Source: Pseudomonas sp. ADAK18 (lineage in GTDB: Bacteria; Pseudomonadota; Gammaproteobacteria; Pseudomonadales; Pseudomonadaceae). From it: a stretch of 64,000 nt of DNA. The notes beneath the pieces are model-generated. The model did not search any database, was not told the origin of the DNA, and saw only the letters and a list, made by a program, of their open reading frames with translations. A program made the translations under genes and the position numbers. Shown piece after piece: positions 15,864 to 27,144 of the stretch. Location: positions 227,001 to 291,000 of the forward strand of contig NZ_CP052859.1 in NCBI RefSeq assembly GCF_012935695.1, read 5' to 3'. Position 1 is the stretch's first letter. Every line of letters begins with the position of its first letter.

Positions 15864-16040
15864 TTAAAATCTAAGTTTGCTAATGTTTTCTAGTTCTTTT
15901 GTCATTATTTCGTTTTTAATCTCCTCTTTCTTTAGTCGACGCATTTCAGCTTTTTTCGCAGCGTCAAGATCGGCGTTTTCGCCGCCACCAATACCGCTAC
16001 CGCTAGAACGAGAGGGGCTGGAAGAACCAATAGAACTCAT
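15864..16040 (-). CDS. hrpA: HrpA-like type III needle/pilus subunit
   Basis: 58 residues: a small Ser/Gly-rich N-terminus (MSSIGSSSPSRSSGSGIGGG), then a charged helix (KKAEMRRLKKEEIKNEIMTK). AGGTG lies 7 bases before the ATG. Being the first gene of the hrpA-hrpB-hrcJ-hrpD-hrpE operon with a hrp box upstream, it should be the pilus subunit. It is shorter than the P. syringae HrpA pilins of about 110 residues. The lower G+C of the region is usual for such genes. Confidence 0.75.
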   Translation of the reverse strand: MSSIGSSSPSRSSGSGIGGGENADLDAAKKAEMRRLKKEEIKNEIMTKELENISKLRF

Positions 16041-16213
16041 AACATCACCTTTGGGTTTCTTGATTTACATGTTGTGTGCGCTTTTAAACGCCGACGTATA
16101 GCCAGAAACATAGATCGATCGCTGCCTATCCGGTGTTTAAATAATACACATAGCATCACCGTTGCATTGAGGCTTGATCGACAGCGTTGATGATCATGTA
16201 GGTGGCCCTTCCT

Positions 16214-16241
16214 TGAGTGGTTAAATGAAGAGTTCGGTTCC
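16214..16241 (-). promoter_or_regulatory. hrp box upstream of hrpA
   Basis: On the minus strand GGAACC, 15 bases, CCACTCA, a perfect match to GGAACC-N15/16-CCACNNA. It is about 174 bases upstream of the hrpA start, leaving a long 5' leader, which is usual for hrpA. The rest of the gene-free stretch 16041-16337 shows no other motif I can support. Confidence 0.88.
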
Positions 16242-16337
16242 AGAAACCTTAATAATGCTTCAACGTTTTTTGGAAAGAGCTTCTTGTTCGCGTACGCTAA
16301 CCCGGTGCTTGGTATTGGCGATCTCCCTGTCCTGCGT

Positions 16338-17270
16338 TCAATCGGTACCGCTCAGTGATATTTCCAGTTGTTTCATCCTGTAGTACAGCGTGCGCTTGGC
16401 AACCCCCAATTTAACTGCCACCACATCCACATTGCGCCGGTGCCGGCGCAACGACTCTTCAATCAGTGATTTCTCGATTTGCTGCAGCCGCTCCTTGAGG
16501 CCGATTTCGATATCTTGATGGTCCATTATCGACTCTGAAAGCAGCGGAAGGTCCAACACAAAACGCTTGGCTGTCGAACGCAGTTCACGGACGTTGCCTT
16601 GCCAGGGATGGCACAGCAACTGTTGCAGCAGCGAGCTGGATGCCAGGGGAGCCGGGCGCTTAAAGTGCTCGGCTTCTTGGTCGACCATATTCAGGAACAA
16701 CGGAATAATCCGCTCCCGACGTTCGCGCAAGGGAGGAAGCTTGATGCTGACTACGTTCAGGCGAAAATACAGGTCGCGCCTGAATGCTCCTTGCTCGACC
16801 ATTTCATGCAGTGACTGCTGGGCAGACGCGATAACGCGCATGTCCACCGGGATAAACCGGGTTGAGCCCAGGCGTTCAACGCCTCTGGACTCCAGCACCC
16901 GCAGCAGCTTGGCTTGCAGGGTAAGTGGCATGCTGTCTATTTCGTCAAGGTACAACGTCCCCAAGTGAGCCGCCTCGACAAAACCTGCCCGTGATTGCAT
17001 CGCACCGGTATAGGCGCCGCTGTTGACACCGAATAGCTGGCTTTCCGCAAGGGTTTCCGGAATAGCGGCGCAGTTGACGGCAACGAAATTTCCCCGTCGG
17101 CCAGACAAACGATGGACGCGTTGAGCCAGGGTATCTTTGCCGGTACCGGTTTCCCCCAACAAAAGGATATCGATGTTCAATGCCGCTGTGTTGTTGATGG
17201 TGCTTTCAATGGTCAGGCATTCAGTGAGCGGATCATCCGTTTCAAATTCGTTCTGATAGGACGCCGACAT
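16338..17270 (-). CDS. hrpS: sigma-54 enhancer-binding activator, HrpS type
   Basis: 310 residues. It has a AAA+ domain with Walker A GETGTGKD, the sigma-54 contact loop as GAYTGA, Walker B LYLDEID, and the sensor part PWQGNVREL. A Fis-type helix-turn-helix at the C-terminus reads VDVVAVKLGVAKRTLYYRMK. No N-terminal receiver domain is present, as in HrpR and HrpS of P. syringae. Those two activate hrpL through sigma-54; here only one such gene is present. The target promoter of the sigma gene seems to have been deleted, so its remaining role is unclear. Confidence 0.9.
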   Translation of the reverse strand: MSASYQNEFETDDPLTECLTIESTINNTAALNIDILLLGETGTGKDTLAQRVHRLSGRRGNFVAVNCAAIPETLAESQLFGVNSGAYTGAMQSRAGFVEAAHLGTLYLDEIDSMPLTLQAKLLRVLESRGVERLGSTRFIPVDMRVIASAQQSLHEMVEQGAFRRDLYFRLNVVSIKLPPLRERRERIIPLFLNMVDQEAEHFKRPAPLASSSLLQQLLCHPWQGNVRELRSTAKRFVLDLPLLSESIMDHQDIEIGLKERLQQIEKSLIEESLRRHRRNVDVVAVKLGVAKRTLYYRMKQLEISLSGTD

Positions 17271-17621
17271 ATTGCTGTTGCTCCTATTATGTGTCGCGGC
17301 ACTTTACTGGACATGGGTGTCCTTCTGAATATTGTTAAGTAGATCGGACTTTCTCTGGTTTGTCATTGTGTTGAGGAGTGCGAAGTGGATACTTGTGAAG
17401 TGTGAAATGTTTAAGTTGATTGTGTTAAGAAATATTCAAGTGCTTGCGACTTGTAATTGTCTTTTTATCTGTCGGAATAATCTTAAAGAGTTCGCGATTT
17501 TCGTAAGCTTGCCGTGTTTGCGTATGAGTAGATGTGTTTTGTGTTTTTATGGGTGTGAGTATAAAACTTTAGTGGATATTTCATGGTGCAAATATTGTTA
17601 TTACACAGAAACATCGCCCAC
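17271..17621. other. AT-rich gene-free stretch upstream of hrpS
   Basis: About 350 bases with markedly lower G+C than the surroundings. It separates the type III cluster from the conserved ychF operon. It should hold the hrpS promoter and possible regulator sites; AGGAG precedes the hrpS ATG. I see no convincing gene, and the open frame 17332-17676 lacks a ribosome site and family features. Confidence 0.4.
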
Positions 17622-17655
17622 AAAAAAGCCGATGCAATGCATCGGCTTTTTGTTT
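17622..17655 (-). terminator. terminator of ychF
   Basis: AAAAAGCCGATGCA and its inverted copy ATGCATCGGCTTTTT form a strong hairpin with T runs on both strands. It ends the leftward ychF operon and may also insulate the type III cluster. Confidence 0.9.
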
Positions 17656-17679
17656 TACGGCGTGGGCCGCAGGTAGCGC

Positions 17680-18780
17680 TTACACGTTAAAACGGAAGTG
17701 CATCACGTCGCCATCCTTGACGATGTATTCCTTGCCTTCCAGGCGCCATTTACCGGCTTCCTTGGTACCAGCTTCACCCTTGAACTGAATGAAGTCGTTA
17801 TAGGCGATGACTTCGGCGCGGATAAAGCCTTTTTCGAAGTCGGTGTGGATAACGCCAGCGGCTTGTGGTGCGGTAGCACCGACCTTGACGGTCCAGGCAC
17901 GGACTTCTTCAACACCTGCGGTGAAGTAGGTCTGCAGGTGCAGCATTTCATAGCCCGCACGGATCACGCGGTTCAGGCCTGGCTCTTCCAGGCCCAGGGC
18001 CTCGAGGAACATGTCTTTCTCTTCGCCGTCTTCCAGCTCGGCGATTTCCGCTTCGATCTTGTTGCAGACCGGTACGACCATCGCGCCTTCTTCTTCGGCA
18101 ATGGCCATGACCACGTCGAGCAACGGGTTGTTTTCGAAACCGTCTTCAGCCACGTTGGCGATGTACATCACCGGCTTAGTGGTCAGCAGGTGGAAGCCCT
18201 TGATCACCGCTTTTTCGTCGGTGCTCATGCTCTTCATCAGGCTGCGTGCCGGCTTACCCAAGGTGAAGTGAGCGATCAACTGCTCAAGCAAGGCTTTCTG
18301 GACTACTGCGTCTTTGTCGCCGCCCTTGGCGTTGCGCGTGACCTTTTGCAGTTGCTTCTCGCAGCTGTCCAGGTCAGCGAAGATCAGTTCCAGGTCGATG
18401 ATCTCGATGTCGCGTTTCGGGTCGACGCTGTTGGAGACGTGAATCACGTTCTCGTCTTCGAAGCAGCGGACCACGTGGGCGATGGCATCGGTCTCGCGGA
18501 TGTTGGCGAGGAATTTGTTGCCCAGGCCTTCACCTTTCGACGCACCAGCCACCAGGCCTGCGATGTCGACGAACTCCATGGTGGTTGGCAGGATGCGCTT
18601 GGGATTGACGATGGCCGCCAGTGCCTCCAGACGTGGGTCTGGCATTGGCACGATACCGGTGTTCGGTTCGATGGTGCAGAAGGGGAAGTTCTCCGCCGCA
18701 ATACCGGACTTGGTCAGGGCGTTGAACAGGGTGGACTTGCCGACGTTAGGTAGGCCGACGATGCCGCAATTGAATCCCAT
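17680..18780 (-). CDS. ychF: ribosome-binding ATPase YchF
   Basis: 366 residues from the ATG at 18780 ([20 protein letters not shown]), which has GAGGGG upstream. The P-loop GLPNVGKST is at residues 9-17, DIAGL follows later, and the C-terminal TGS domain ends in DVMHFRFNV. YchF (OLA1 family) hydrolyses ATP rather than GTP, binds 70S ribosomes and affects translation start and stress responses. It follows pth by 23 bases in one operon, a common arrangement in gamma-proteobacteria. Confidence 0.96.
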   Translation of the reverse strand: MGFNCGIVGLPNVGKSTLFNALTKSGIAAENFPFCTIEPNTGIVPMPDPRLEALAAIVNPKRILPTTMEFVDIAGLVAGASKGEGLGNKFLANIRETDAIAHVVRCFEDENVIHVSNSVDPKRDIEIIDLELIFADLDSCEKQLQKVTRNAKGGDKDAVVQKALLEQLIAHFTLGKPARSLMKSMSTDEKAVIKGFHLLTTKPVMYIANVAEDGFENNPLLDVVMAIAEEEGAMVVPVCNKIEAEIAELEDGEEKDMFLEALGLEEPGLNRVIRAGYEMLHLQTYFTAGVEEVRAWTVKVGATAPQAAGVIHTDFEKGFIRAEVIAYNDFIQFKGEAGTKEAGKWRLEGKEYIVKDGDVMHFRFNV

Positions 18781-18803
18781 GGTGTTTCCCCTCGGGTAAA
18801 GAG

Positions 18804-19388
18804 TCAGGCCTTCTGGCTGTGCAGGTTTTTCATCGCACGGTTCCATTCACCGGCGAAGATATCCGGCAGCACGCCGAGGGCAAAATCGATGCTGGCATCG
18901 AGTTTTTCCTGTTCGGCGCGTGGCGCACGACCCAGGACGAAATTTGAAACCATACTGGCAACGCCCGGGTGACCAATGCCAAGCCTCAGGCGGTAAAACG
19001 TATTCTGATTGCCCAACTGCGCGATGATGTCCCGCAGGCCATTATGACCGCCATGCCCGCCGCCTTGCTTGAGCTTGGCAACGCCGGGTGGCAGGTCCAG
19101 TTCGTCATGGGCCACCAGAATTTCTTCGGGTTTGATCCGGAAGAAGCCCGCAAGCGCCGCGACAGCCTGGCCGCTGCGGTTCATGTAGGTGGTGGGAATC
19201 AGTAGACGAACATCCTGACCCTGATGCAAGAAGCGTCCGGTCAGGCCAAAATATTTGCGATCGGCCACAAGATTGACGCCTTGGGCGTGGGCGATACGCT
19301 CAACAAAAAGGGCCCCCGCGTTATGCCGGGTCTGTTCGTATTCGGCGCCTGGATTTCCCAGGCCAACGATCAGTTTAATGGCAGTCAC
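18804..19388 (-). CDS. pth: peptidyl-tRNA hydrolase
   Basis: 194 residues, standard length. The start [20 protein letters not shown] carries the substrate-binding Asn12 and catalytic His22, and HDELDLPPG and [11 protein letters not shown] are present. The enzyme frees tRNA from peptidyl-tRNA released by stalled ribosomes. It lies between rplY and ychF, transcribed leftward with both. Confidence 0.97.
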   Translation of the reverse strand: MTAIKLIVGLGNPGAEYEQTRHNAGALFVERIAHAQGVNLVADRKYFGLTGRFLHQGQDVRLLIPTTYMNRSGQAVAALAGFFRIKPEEILVAHDELDLPPGVAKLKQGGGHGGHNGLRDIIAQLGNQNTFYRLRLGIGHPGVASMVSNFVLGRAPRAEQEKLDASIDFALGVLPDIFAGEWNRAMKNLHSQKA

Positions 19389-19556
19389 GACAGGGGCCCT
19401 TCCTTTGGAGTTGTGGATAACATCGCCGCAACCTGGGTGCGGCGAAAGTGGACGACAAGAGCTAACTTATCCAGAGATAAACTTCGCGTTGTCGCCCGCT
19501 TTCTCGCTACGTTCCGGTCCGCGATGTTTCCTCAAGCTCCGGCATTACAGAGTGAA

Positions 19557-20156
19557 TTACTCTGCAGCGCCTTCTTCAGCTTCTGGAGCAACACGTGGAG
19601 CGTGGACGTTGGCAACAGCCTTGTCATCACCGTGAGCCAGAGCAACAAACTCAACGCCTTTAGGCGCTTTGAGGTCGGACAAGTGAATGATCGAACCGAC
19701 TTCAGCGTTGCTCAGGTCGACTTCGATGAACTCAGGCAGGTCCTTCGGCAGGCAGGTTACTTCGATCTCGGCAACAACGTGCGAAACTTCGCCGCCTTTC
19801 TTGATCGGAGCCGCTTCGCCAACGAAGTGCACAGGCACGATAGCGGTCAGTTTCTGACCGGCGACTACGCGTACGAAGTCAGCGTGCAGCACGTGGCCTT
19901 TAGCTGGGTGACGTTGCAGTGCCTTGATGATGACGTTCTGCTTGGAACCACCAACGTTCAGCTCGATGATGTGGCTGTAAGCCGCTTCGTTTTCGAGCAG
20001 TTTGGCGATTTCCTTGGCCAGCATGCTGATGGATTCAGGGGCTTTTTCGCCACCGTAAACTACAGCTGGAACCAGGCTAGCGAGACGACGCAGGCGGCGG
20101 CTCGCACCTTTCCCCAGGTCGGAACGCAGTTCAGCATTCAAAGTAAAATCGTTCAT
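19557..20156 (-). CDS. rplY: ribosomal protein bL25 (CTC form)
   Basis: 199 residues from the ATG at 20156 ([20 protein letters not shown]), preceded by GGAGATACAAC. The N-terminal L25 domain binds 5S rRNA, and a C-terminal beta domain makes it the long CTC form normal in Pseudomonas. The acidic tail reads [10 protein letters not shown]. It is followed by pth after about 170 bases. Confidence 0.96.
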   Translation of the reverse strand: MNDFTLNAELRSDLGKGASRRLRRLASLVPAVVYGGEKAPESISMLAKEIAKLLENEAAYSHIIELNVGGSKQNVIIKALQRHPAKGHVLHADFVRVVAGQKLTAIVPVHFVGEAAPIKKGGEVSHVVAEIEVTCLPKDLPEFIEVDLSNAEVGSIIHLSDLKAPKGVEFVALAHGDDKAVANVHAPRVAPEAEEGAAE

Positions 20157-20221
20157 GTTGTATCTCCAAAATAACCACATTCGCCCCAGCGTTTGCGACC
20201 AGCGCTAAAGGCGATATGGGC

Positions 20222-20264
20222 AAAAAAGCCCCGCCCCAACAGAATGCTGGGGCGGGGCGCTTTT
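20222..20264 (-). terminator. terminator of prs
   Basis: GCCCCGCCCC(A) at 20228-20238 pairs with its inverted copy at 20248-20258, followed on the minus strand by TTTTTT. It lies between prs and rplY, so those two probably have separate transcripts. Confidence 0.88.
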
Positions 20265-20294
20265 CGTCAGTGAGATGCTCCGAAGGTTTGACCC

Positions 20295-21236
20295 TTAGCG
20301 GAACATCGCGCTGATCGATTCTTCATTGCTGATGCGGCGAACCGCTTCGGCAACTACCGGTGCGATATCCAGTTGACGGATACGCGAACAGGCTTGAGCA
20401 GCAGCGGACAACGGGATGGTGTTGGTCACCACCAGTTCGTCCAGCATTGAGTTCTCGATGTTCTCGATCGCTCGGCCTGACAGCACAGGGTGTGTGCAGT
20501 AGGCGAAGACTTTTGCTGCACCGTGCTCTTTCAGGGCTTTCGCCGCGTGGCACAGGGTGCCGGCGGTGTCGACCATGTCATCAACCAGAATACAGGTGCG
20601 CCCTTCGACATCACCGATGATATGCATCACTTCAGAGTGATTGGCTTTCTCACGGCGTTTGTCGATGATCCCGAGATCAACACCCAGGGATTTGGCAACA
20701 GCCCGTGCACGCACGACGCCACCAATGTCCGGGGACACGATCATCAGGTTTTCAAAGCGCTGATCTTCAATGTCATCCACCAGAACGGGGGAGCCGTAGA
20801 TGTTATCTACTGGAATATCGAAGAACCCCTGGATTTGGTCAGCGTGCAGGTCAACCGTGAGAACACGATCGATACCTACCACGGTCAGCATGTCAGCAAC
20901 GACTTTCGCGCTGATAGCTACACGTGCGGAACGCGGACGGCGATCCTGACGGGCATAACCAAAGTAAGGGATTACAGCTGTGATTCGAGTCGCTGAGGAG
21001 CGGCGGAAGGCATCAGCCATCACGACGAGTTCCATCAGGTTATCGTTGGTCGGAGCGCAAGTCGGCTGAATAATGAAGACGTCTTTACCGCGGACGTTTT
21101 CATTGATCTCGGCGGTAATTTCGCCGTCGGAGAATTTACCGACAGAGATGTCACCGAGAGGGATATGCAGCTGACGTACAACACGCCGAGCCAGATCGGG
21201 GTTAGCATTCCCCGTAAAGACCATCATCTTGGACAC
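20295..21236 (-). CDS. prs: ribose-phosphate pyrophosphokinase
   Basis: 313 residues, full length. It makes PRPP from ribose 5-phosphate and ATP for nucleotides, histidine and tryptophan. Visible motifs are the ATP-binding flexible loop [19 protein letters not shown], the metal-binding [15 protein letters not shown], and the PRPP loop [12 protein letters not shown] tRNA-Gln gene lies 46 bases upstream on the same strand, after ispE, so the three may share a primary transcript. Confidence 0.97.
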   Translation of the reverse strand: MSKMMVFTGNANPDLARRVVRQLHIPLGDISVGKFSDGEITAEINENVRGKDVFIIQPTCAPTNDNLMELVVMADAFRRSSATRITAVIPYFGYARQDRRPRSARVAISAKVVADMLTVVGIDRVLTVDLHADQIQGFFDIPVDNIYGSPVLVDDIEDQRFENLMIVSPDIGGVVRARAVAKSLGVDLGIIDKRREKANHSEVMHIIGDVEGRTCILVDDMVDTAGTLCHAAKALKEHGAAKVFAYCTHPVLSGRAIENIENSMLDELVVTNTIPLSAAAQACSRIRQLDIAPVVAEAVRRISNEESISAMFR

Positions 21237-21281
21237 GCGCAGTACCTAGAGGCTGAGGGTAACCTGGATGAGTATAGAAAA

Positions 21282-21356
21282 TGGCAGGGGCGGCTGGATT
21301 CGAACCAACGCATGGCAGGATCAAAACCTGCTGCCTTACCGCTTGGCGACGCCCCT
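21282..21356 (-). tRNA. tRNA-Gln (TTG)
   Basis: A 75-base cloverleaf on the minus strand with acceptor AGGGGCG/CGCCCCT, D-arm GTCGCCAAGCGGTAAGGC, anticodon loop TTTTGAT with anticodon TTG, T-arm with GGTTCGAATCC and encoded CCA. It sits between ispE and prs as in other pseudomonads. Confidence 0.96.
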
Positions 21357-21393
21357 GTATCTGTTGCAACGAGTACCCAGTACTCGGTTCCTT

Positions 21394-22245
21394 TTAGAGC
21401 AGACTTTGCAGCTTGCGATGCAACATCGAAACGTTGCTTCCCTTTGCTACAAACCCTGTAAGGGTCTCTGTCAGAAGGGCCGAGACTTTATCAGCTTCAG
21501 CTTTGCTTGGGAAGCCCCCAAACACACAACTTCCAGTGCCGGTTAATTTTGCTTCGGTAAATTTACCTAACAAATTCAAAGCGTTACGTACCTCTGGATA
21601 ACGCCTTGCTACAACCGGTAAGCAGTCATTTCGACTGTTTCCCTTGGGAACGGGGCGCACTTTAATGGGAGGAGAGTTACGTGTCAACAGTGGATCTGAA
21701 AAAATTTCTGCTGTACTTACAGATACTTGCGGAACAAGCACGACATACCACGGCTCTTCGGGGTCTACAGGGGTGAGTTTTTCGCCCACGCCCTCGGCAA
21801 AAGCCGCGTGCCCACGCACGAAAACCGGGACGTCGGCGCCCAGTGTCAGGCCCAGCGTGGCCAGGCGATCCTCGTCCCAGCCCAGCTGCCACAAGTGATT
21901 CAGGCCGAGCAGGGTAGTGGCGGCATTCGAGCTGCCGCCACCGATTCCACCGCCCATGGGCAGGATCTTGTCGATCCAGATATCGATGCCCAGCGAGCAA
22001 CCGGATTGCTCCTGAAGTTTTTTCGCAGCCTTCACGATCAGATTGCTGTCGTGAGGCACACCTTCAAATTCTGTGTGCAGTTGAATCACGCCATCGTCGC
22101 GAACCGCGAAGGTCAATTCATCGCCATAGTCGAGAAATTGAAACAGCGTCTGCAGCTCGTGATAGCCATCTTTACGGCGACCGAGGATATGCAACATCAG
22201 ATTGAGTTTGGCCGGGGAGGGCAGGGTCAGGCGTTGCGCAGTCAT
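21394..22245 (-). CDS. ispE: 4-diphosphocytidyl-2-C-methyl-D-erythritol kinase
   Basis: 283 residues. A GHMP-kinase with the ATP loop [20 protein letters not shown] and N-terminal [13 protein letters not shown]. It phosphorylates CDP-methylerythritol in the non-mevalonate isoprenoid pathway. The start is two bases from the lolB stop, so lolB and ispE form one operon. Confidence 0.96.
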   Translation of the reverse strand: MTAQRLTLPSPAKLNLMLHILGRRKDGYHELQTLFQFLDYGDELTFAVRDDGVIQLHTEFEGVPHDSNLIVKAAKKLQEQSGCSLGIDIWIDKILPMGGGIGGGSSNAATTLLGLNHLWQLGWDEDRLATLGLTLGADVPVFVRGHAAFAEGVGEKLTPVDPEEPWYVVLVPQVSVSTAEIFSDPLLTRNSPPIKVRPVPKGNSRNDCLPVVARRYPEVRNALNLLGKFTEAKLTGTGSCVFGGFPSKAEADKVSALLTETLTGFVAKGSNVSMLHRKLQSLL

Positions 22246-22246
22246 C

Positions 22247-22864
22247 TCATTGCCCCAGCTTGCGAGGTTGCCAATCCTTGATCACCAGCGTGACGTCAAG
22301 GTCGGTGCCGTGCAGCTTGATGCGCTCGGGCAGCCAATAACCGTTCTGTTGCACATAGCTCAAGTACTCGACCTGCCAACCGTCCTGTTCCAGCGATGCC
22401 AGGCGGCTGTCGCCATTGAGGCTCAGGCGACTCTTGCTGTCAGGCGCAGGCAAGCCGCGAACCCACCAGACCAAATGCGAGACCGGTAACTTCCAGCCCA
22501 TTTGTTCTTCCAGCAGGGCTTCCGGTGTTGGCGCTTCATAGCGGCCCTGATTGGCCACTTCCAGGCTCACTTGCCCAGGTCGGCCGGTCAGGCGCGCGGC
22601 ACCACGGCCCAACGGCCCGGAGAGACGAATGTCGTAATAGTCCTGGCGTTGCAGCCAGAACAAGGTGCCGCTGCCTGAGTCCTTCGGGGCGCGAATACCG
22701 ACCTTGCCTTCAATTTGCCAGCCGTCGAGGCTACTCAGTTGGTCCTTGTGCTGTTTCCATTGCGCCGGATTGCCCTGGCCTTCAACGGACTCGCGAGCGC
22801 CAAAGCCCGCGCAACCGGCGAGCAGGGCGATAAAGCTGAAAACGATAACGTGGCGCAAAAACAT
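22247..22864 (-). CDS. lolB: outer-membrane lipoprotein receptor LolB
   Basis: 205 residues with a lipoprotein signal (lipobox LAGC, Cys about residue 18). The LolB fold follows ([29 protein letters not shown]). LolB takes lipoproteins from LolA and inserts them in the outer membrane. It comes 4 bases after the TPR lipoprotein gene and directly before ispE. Confidence 0.94.
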   Translation of the reverse strand: MFLRHVIVFSFIALLAGCAGFGARESVEGQGNPAQWKQHKDQLSSLDGWQIEGKVGIRAPKDSGSGTLFWLQRQDYYDIRLSGPLGRGAARLTGRPGQVSLEVANQGRYEAPTPEALLEEQMGWKLPVSHLVWWVRGLPAPDSKSRLSLNGDSRLASLEQDGWQVEYLSYVQQNGYWLPERIKLHGTDLDVTLVIKDWQPRKLGQ

Positions 22865-22868
22865 AAGC

Positions 22869-24593
22869 TTAAAGGGTCTCGGATCCGGTCAGGCGCTTGA
22901 TGGTGCTGCGCAGGATAGGGCTGTCGGGTTGTTCCTTGAGGAACTTGCCCCAGATTTGTTTGGCTTCGCGTTGTTTGCCTTGGGCCCAGAGCACTTCGCC
23001 CAGGTGAGCGGCGACTTCCTGGTCGGGAAAGCGCTCAAGGGCTTGGCGCAACAGACGCTCGGCTTCATCCAGGTTACCCAGGCGGTAATTCACCCAGCCC
23101 AGGCTGTCGAGGACGGCCGGGTCTTCCGGGTTGAGCTGGTGGGCCTGTTCGATCAGGGTCTTGGCCTCGGCGTAGCGTGTTGTACGGTCGGACAAGGTGT
23201 AGCCCAGGGCGTTCAGTGCCATGGCGTTGTCCGGGTCGCGCTTGATGATCAGGCGCAGGTCCTTTTCCATCTGCGCCAGGTCATTGCGTTTTTCCGCTTG
23301 CATGGCGCGGGTGTACAGCAGGTTCAAGTCGTCCGGGTATTGCAGCAACGCTTGTTGCAACAGTTTCCAGGCACGATCGCCCTGCTTGTTGGCCGACAGG
23401 GTTTCGGCCTGGATCAGGTAAAGCTGGATGGCGTAGTCCGGCTCGGCATCCCGGGCCGCAGCCAGACGCTTTTCTGCTTCGTCGGTGCGGCCATTGCTCA
23501 TCAGGATGTCGGCTTGGCGCAACTGGGCGGGCAAGTAATCATTGCCGGGACCGACTTGGGCGTACTCGACCAACGCACCTTGCGGGTCATTGCGCTCCTC
23601 GGCAATGCGACCCAGGTTCAGGTGCGCCGAGTCGACGTGACTTTCACGGGTAATCAGGTCTTCAAGGTAACCCTTGGCCTCGTCCCAGGCCTTGGCTTCC
23701 AGGCATACCAGTGCCAGGGAATAACGCAGCTCGTCATCGTCCGGGTATTGCTGGACCAAATTGGCGAATTGCACCTTGGCGTCTTCCATGCGGTCTTGTT
23801 CAACCAGCATGCGGGCGTAGGTCAGGCGCAGGCGCTTGTCATCCGGGTACTTCTTGATGTTTTTTTCCAGCAGCGGCAAAGCTTCTTTGCCACGGTTGAG
23901 GTTCTGCAGCAGTCGCGCGCGCAGCAGCAGCGGGGCGATTTCACCGTCTTCCGGCGGGTTCTGCTCCAGCAGCGTCAAGGCCGCTTGTGCTTCATCATCT
24001 TGTTGCAGCAACAAGGCCTTGCCAAAAATCAGCTGGCCATTGTTCGGGTGTTTTTGCAGCAGGCGGTCGAAACCTTTCATCAGGCCATTGCGGGTGTCCT
24101 GATCGGTGTCGGCCGCCGACAGTGCGAGGAAGTCGAAATGAGTATCGCCCTTGCCTTGCAGGACTTTCTCCATATAGACCATGGAGTCGTCATAGCGCCC
24201 GGCGCGGGCCAGTTGTATGGCCGCCGCCCGCTGGGCTTCAAGATCGTCCGGTGCGTTTTTCGCCCAGATCAGCGAGCTATCCAGCGCCGCCTGATCGGCC
24301 CCCAGGTACTCGGCGATGCGAAACGCCCGCTCGGAAATCCCTGGATCCTGAGTGTTGATGGCCTGGGTCACGTAGTTATCCAGGGCAATGTCGAAACGAT
24401 TGCGCTGGCCAGCCAGCTCCGCACTCAGCAAGCTGAAGACCGTCTCTTCACTGAACGAGGAATAAACTTTGGGCTTTTCAGGGGCGGGAGTGCTGTCTTC
24501 GACCGGCGACGAATCGTCCGGAGACACGGGTGCCATGGCCTGGCAGCCGCTGAGGAAGACAAAAGCAAGGAGCAACGCGGAAGATCTATTCAT
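22869..24593 (-). CDS. TPR-repeat lipoprotein
   Basis: 574 residues starting [20 protein letters not shown], a lipoprotein signal with Cys about residue 17. The rest is a long series of tetratricopeptide repeats (for example [40 protein letters not shown]), ending near GSETL. Genes like this upstream of lolB are conserved in Pseudomonas; the protein is probably a periplasmic or outer-membrane scaffold, and its exact role is not known to me. It diverges from hemA, with a 182-base intergenic region that must hold both promoters. Confidence 0.88.
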   Translation of the reverse strand: MNRSSALLLAFVFLSGCQAMAPVSPDDSSPVEDSTPAPEKPKVYSSFSEETVFSLLSAELAGQRNRFDIALDNYVTQAINTQDPGISERAFRIAEYLGADQAALDSSLIWAKNAPDDLEAQRAAAIQLARAGRYDDSMVYMEKVLQGKGDTHFDFLALSAADTDQDTRNGLMKGFDRLLQKHPNNGQLIFGKALLLQQDDEAQAALTLLEQNPPEDGEIAPLLLRARLLQNLNRGKEALPLLEKNIKKYPDDKRLRLTYARMLVEQDRMEDAKVQFANLVQQYPDDDELRYSLALVCLEAKAWDEAKGYLEDLITRESHVDSAHLNLGRIAEERNDPQGALVEYAQVGPGNDYLPAQLRQADILMSNGRTDEAEKRLAAARDAEPDYAIQLYLIQAETLSANKQGDRAWKLLQQALLQYPDDLNLLYTRAMQAEKRNDLAQMEKDLRLIIKRDPDNAMALNALGYTLSDRTTRYAEAKTLIEQAHQLNPEDPAVLDSLGWVNYRLGNLDEAERLLRQALERFPDQEVAAHLGEVLWAQGKQREAKQIWGKFLKEQPDSPILRSTIKRLTGSETL

Positions 24594-24775
24594 ATAGGAA
24601 GAGGACGACTAACCTGCGGTCGGATCATCATGACACAAGCCTTCGGCCAAACATAACCGAGTCTCAATTGATGCCTTTATAGGCGTAAGGCATTAGGACA
24701 ATAGACTACGGTGGTTGTTCTGGATCAGACGAAGTAGGACAATTGTCGGCTTCTCGACATCATCAGCGATATTGA

Positions 24776-26065
24776 ATGGCCTTCCTTGCACTCGGTATTA
24801 ACCACAAGACTGCTTCCGTAGACGTGCGCGAGCGCGTGGCGTTTACGCCCGAGCAGTTGGTTGAGGCCTTGCAGCAGCTCTGCCGGCTCACCGACAGCCG
24901 CGAAGCTGCGATCCTTTCAACCTGCAATCGCAGCGAGCTCTATATAGAGCAGGAACATCTGTCAGCGGATGTGGTGCTGCGCTGGCTGGCCGATTACCAC
25001 CATTTGAACCTCGATGACCTGCGTGCCAGCGCTTATGTGCATGAAGAAGATGCGGCAGTTCGTCACATGATGCGCGTCGCCTCAGGGCTCGACTCTCTGG
25101 TATTGGGTGAGCCGCAGATTCTTGGTCAGATGAAATCGGCCTACGCCGTGGCCCGCGAGGCCGGTACCATCGGCCCGTTGCTGGGACGCCTGTTCCAGGC
25201 CACGTTCAACTCGGCCAAACAGGTGCGCACCGACACGGCCATCGGTGAAAACCCGGTGTCCGTGGCATTTGCCGCCGTCAGTCTGGCCAAACAAATTTTC
25301 AGTGACCTGCAACGCAGCCAGGCTCTGCTGATCGGCGCCGGTGAAACCATTACCCTGGTCGCCCGCCATTTGCATGAATTGGGGGTCAAGCGGATCGTTG
25401 TTGCCAACCGCACCCTGGAGCGCGCCAGTATCCTTGCCGAGCAGTTCGGCGCCCACGCGGTGCTGCTTTCGGACATTCCCGCAGAACTGGTGCGTAGCGA
25501 CATCGTCATCAGTTCCACCGCCAGCCAGTTGCCGATTCTCGGTAAAGGTGCGGTGGAAAGCGCCTTGAAACTGCGCAAGCACAAGCCGATCTTCATGGTG
25601 GACATCGCTGTTCCCAGGGATATCGAACCGGAAGTCGGCGAGTTGGACGACGTTTACCTCTACAGCGTCGACGATCTGCACGAAGTGGTCGCCGAAAACC
25701 TCAAGAGCCGCCAGGGCGCAGCCCAGGCCGCCGAGGAAATGGTCAGCACCGGCGCCGATGACTTCATGGTGCGTCTGCGTGAATTGGCGGCGGTGGATGT
25801 GCTCAAGGCCTATCGTCAACAAGGCGAACGCCTGCGGGATGAGGAATTGATCAAGGCCCAGCGTATGCTTGCCAATGGCAGCAGCGCCGAAGACGTGCTG
25901 ATGCAACTGGCCCGTGGCCTGACTAACAAACTGCTGCATGCCCCGAGCGTACAGCTTAAAAAACTGACTGCCGAAGGCCGCCTCGATGCGCTGGCCATGG
26001 CCCAGGAACTCTTTGCCCTCGGTGAGGGCGCGTCAGATAGCTCTTCGGATAAAAAACCGCAATGA
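24776..26065 (+). CDS. hemA: glutamyl-tRNA reductase
   Basis: 429 residues. The active-site region is [15 protein letters not shown] with the catalytic Cys. The NADPH domain ([20 protein letters not shown]) and C-terminal dimerisation helix follow. It makes glutamate-1-semialdehyde, the first step of haem synthesis. It overlaps prfA by 4 bases, the classical hemA-prfA-prmC order. A haem-regulatory degradation motif at the N-terminus ([20 protein letters not shown]) is conserved. Confidence 0.97.
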   Translation: MAFLALGINHKTASVDVRERVAFTPEQLVEALQQLCRLTDSREAAILSTCNRSELYIEQEHLSADVVLRWLADYHHLNLDDLRASAYVHEEDAAVRHMMRVASGLDSLVLGEPQILGQMKSAYAVAREAGTIGPLLGRLFQATFNSAKQVRTDTAIGENPVSVAFAAVSLAKQIFSDLQRSQALLIGAGETITLVARHLHELGVKRIVVANRTLERASILAEQFGAHAVLLSDIPAELVRSDIVISSTASQLPILGKGAVESALKLRKHKPIFMVDIAVPRDIEPEVGELDDVYLYSVDDLHEVVAENLKSRQGAAQAAEEMVSTGADDFMVRLRELAAVDVLKAYRQQGERLRDEELIKAQRMLANGSSAEDVLMQLARGLTNKLLHAPSVQLKKLTAEGRLDALAMAQELFALGEGASDSSSDKKPQ

Positions 26066-27144
26066 AAGCGTCACTGCTCAATAAGCTGGATATTCTCCAG
26101 GATCGTTTCGAGGAACTGACCGCCTTGCTTGGCGATGGCGAAGTCATCTCCGATCAAAACAAGTTCCGCACCTATTCCAAGGAATACGCGGAAGTTGAAC
26201 CCATTGTGGCCACCTATAAACACCTGCTCAAGGTTCAGGCCGATCTGGACGGCGCCCAGGCGCTGCTCAAGGACAGCGACCCGGACATGCGCGAAATGGC
26301 CGTGGAAGAAGTCCGTGAAGCCAAGGAAAAGCTGGTTGAACTGGAAGGCGACCTGCAACGCATGTTGCTGCCCAAGGACCCCAACGACGGGCGCAACGTA
26401 TTCCTGGAAATCCGTGCCGGCACCGGCGGTGACGAAGCGGCAATTTTTTCCGGCGACCTGTTCCGCATGTATTCACGGTATGCCGAGCGGCGCGGCTGGC
26501 GTGTCGAGATTCTCTCGGAGAACGAGGGTGAGCACGGCGGCTATAAAGAAGTCATCGCGCGGGTCGAAGGCGACAATGTCTACGGCAAGCTGAAATTCGA
26601 GTCTGGCGCGCACCGCGTGCAGCGGGTGCCGGCCACTGAATCCCAGGGCCGTATCCATACCTCGGCGTGCACCGTGGCGGTATTGCCCGAGCCGGACGAG
26701 CAGGAAACCATCGAGATCAACCCAGCGGACTTGCGGGTCGACACCTATCGCTCATCGGGCGCGGGTGGCCAGCACGTCAACAAGACCGACTCGGCGATCC
26801 GCATCACTCACTTGCCCTCCGGCATTGTGGTGGAGTGCCAGGAAGAACGCTCCCAGCACAAGAACCGGGCGCGGGCGATGTCCTGGCTGTCGGCCAAGCT
26901 CAACGACCAGCAAACCAGCGCCGCCGCCAACGCGATTGCCAGCGAGCGCAAACTGCTGGTGGGCTCGGGCGATCGCTCCGAGCGCATCCGTACCTACAAC
27001 TTTGCCCAGGGCCGGGTCACCGACCACCGGGTCAACCTGACCCTGTACTCCCTGGATGAAATCCTCGCCGGTGGCGTTGACGCAGTGATCGAGCCCTTGC
27101 TGGCCGAGTACCAGGCCGACCAACTGGCGGCGATAGGTGAATAA
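26062..27144 (+). CDS. prfA: peptide chain release factor 1
   Basis: 360 residues, full length. The catalytic GGQ is in [19 protein letters not shown], and its Gln is the methylation target of the downstream PrmC. The codon-recognition PxT region lies earlier ([13 protein letters not shown]). It ends UAA and UAG decoding. Start and stop are coupled with hemA and prmC. Confidence 0.98.
   Translation: MKASLLNKLDILQDRFEELTALLGDGEVISDQNKFRTYSKEYAEVEPIVATYKHLLKVQADLDGAQALLKDSDPDMREMAVEEVREAKEKLVELEGDLQRMLLPKDPNDGRNVFLEIRAGTGGDEAAIFSGDLFRMYSRYAERRGWRVEILSENEGEHGGYKEVIARVEGDNVYGKLKFESGAHRVQRVPATESQGRIHTSACTVAVLPEPDEQETIEINPADLRVDTYRSSGAGGQHVNKTDSAIRITHLPSGIVVECQEERSQHKNRARAMSWLSAKLNDQQTSAAANAIASERKLLVGSGDRSERIRTYNFAQGRVTDHRVNLTLYSLDEILAGGVDAVIEPLLAEYQADQLAAIGE

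Noticed and set aside
17332..17676. 114-codon plus-strand frame in the AT-rich gap upstream of hrpS
   Set aside because: It ends inside the ychF terminator and reads as low-complexity Cys-, Phe- and Val-rich sequence without a start signal.
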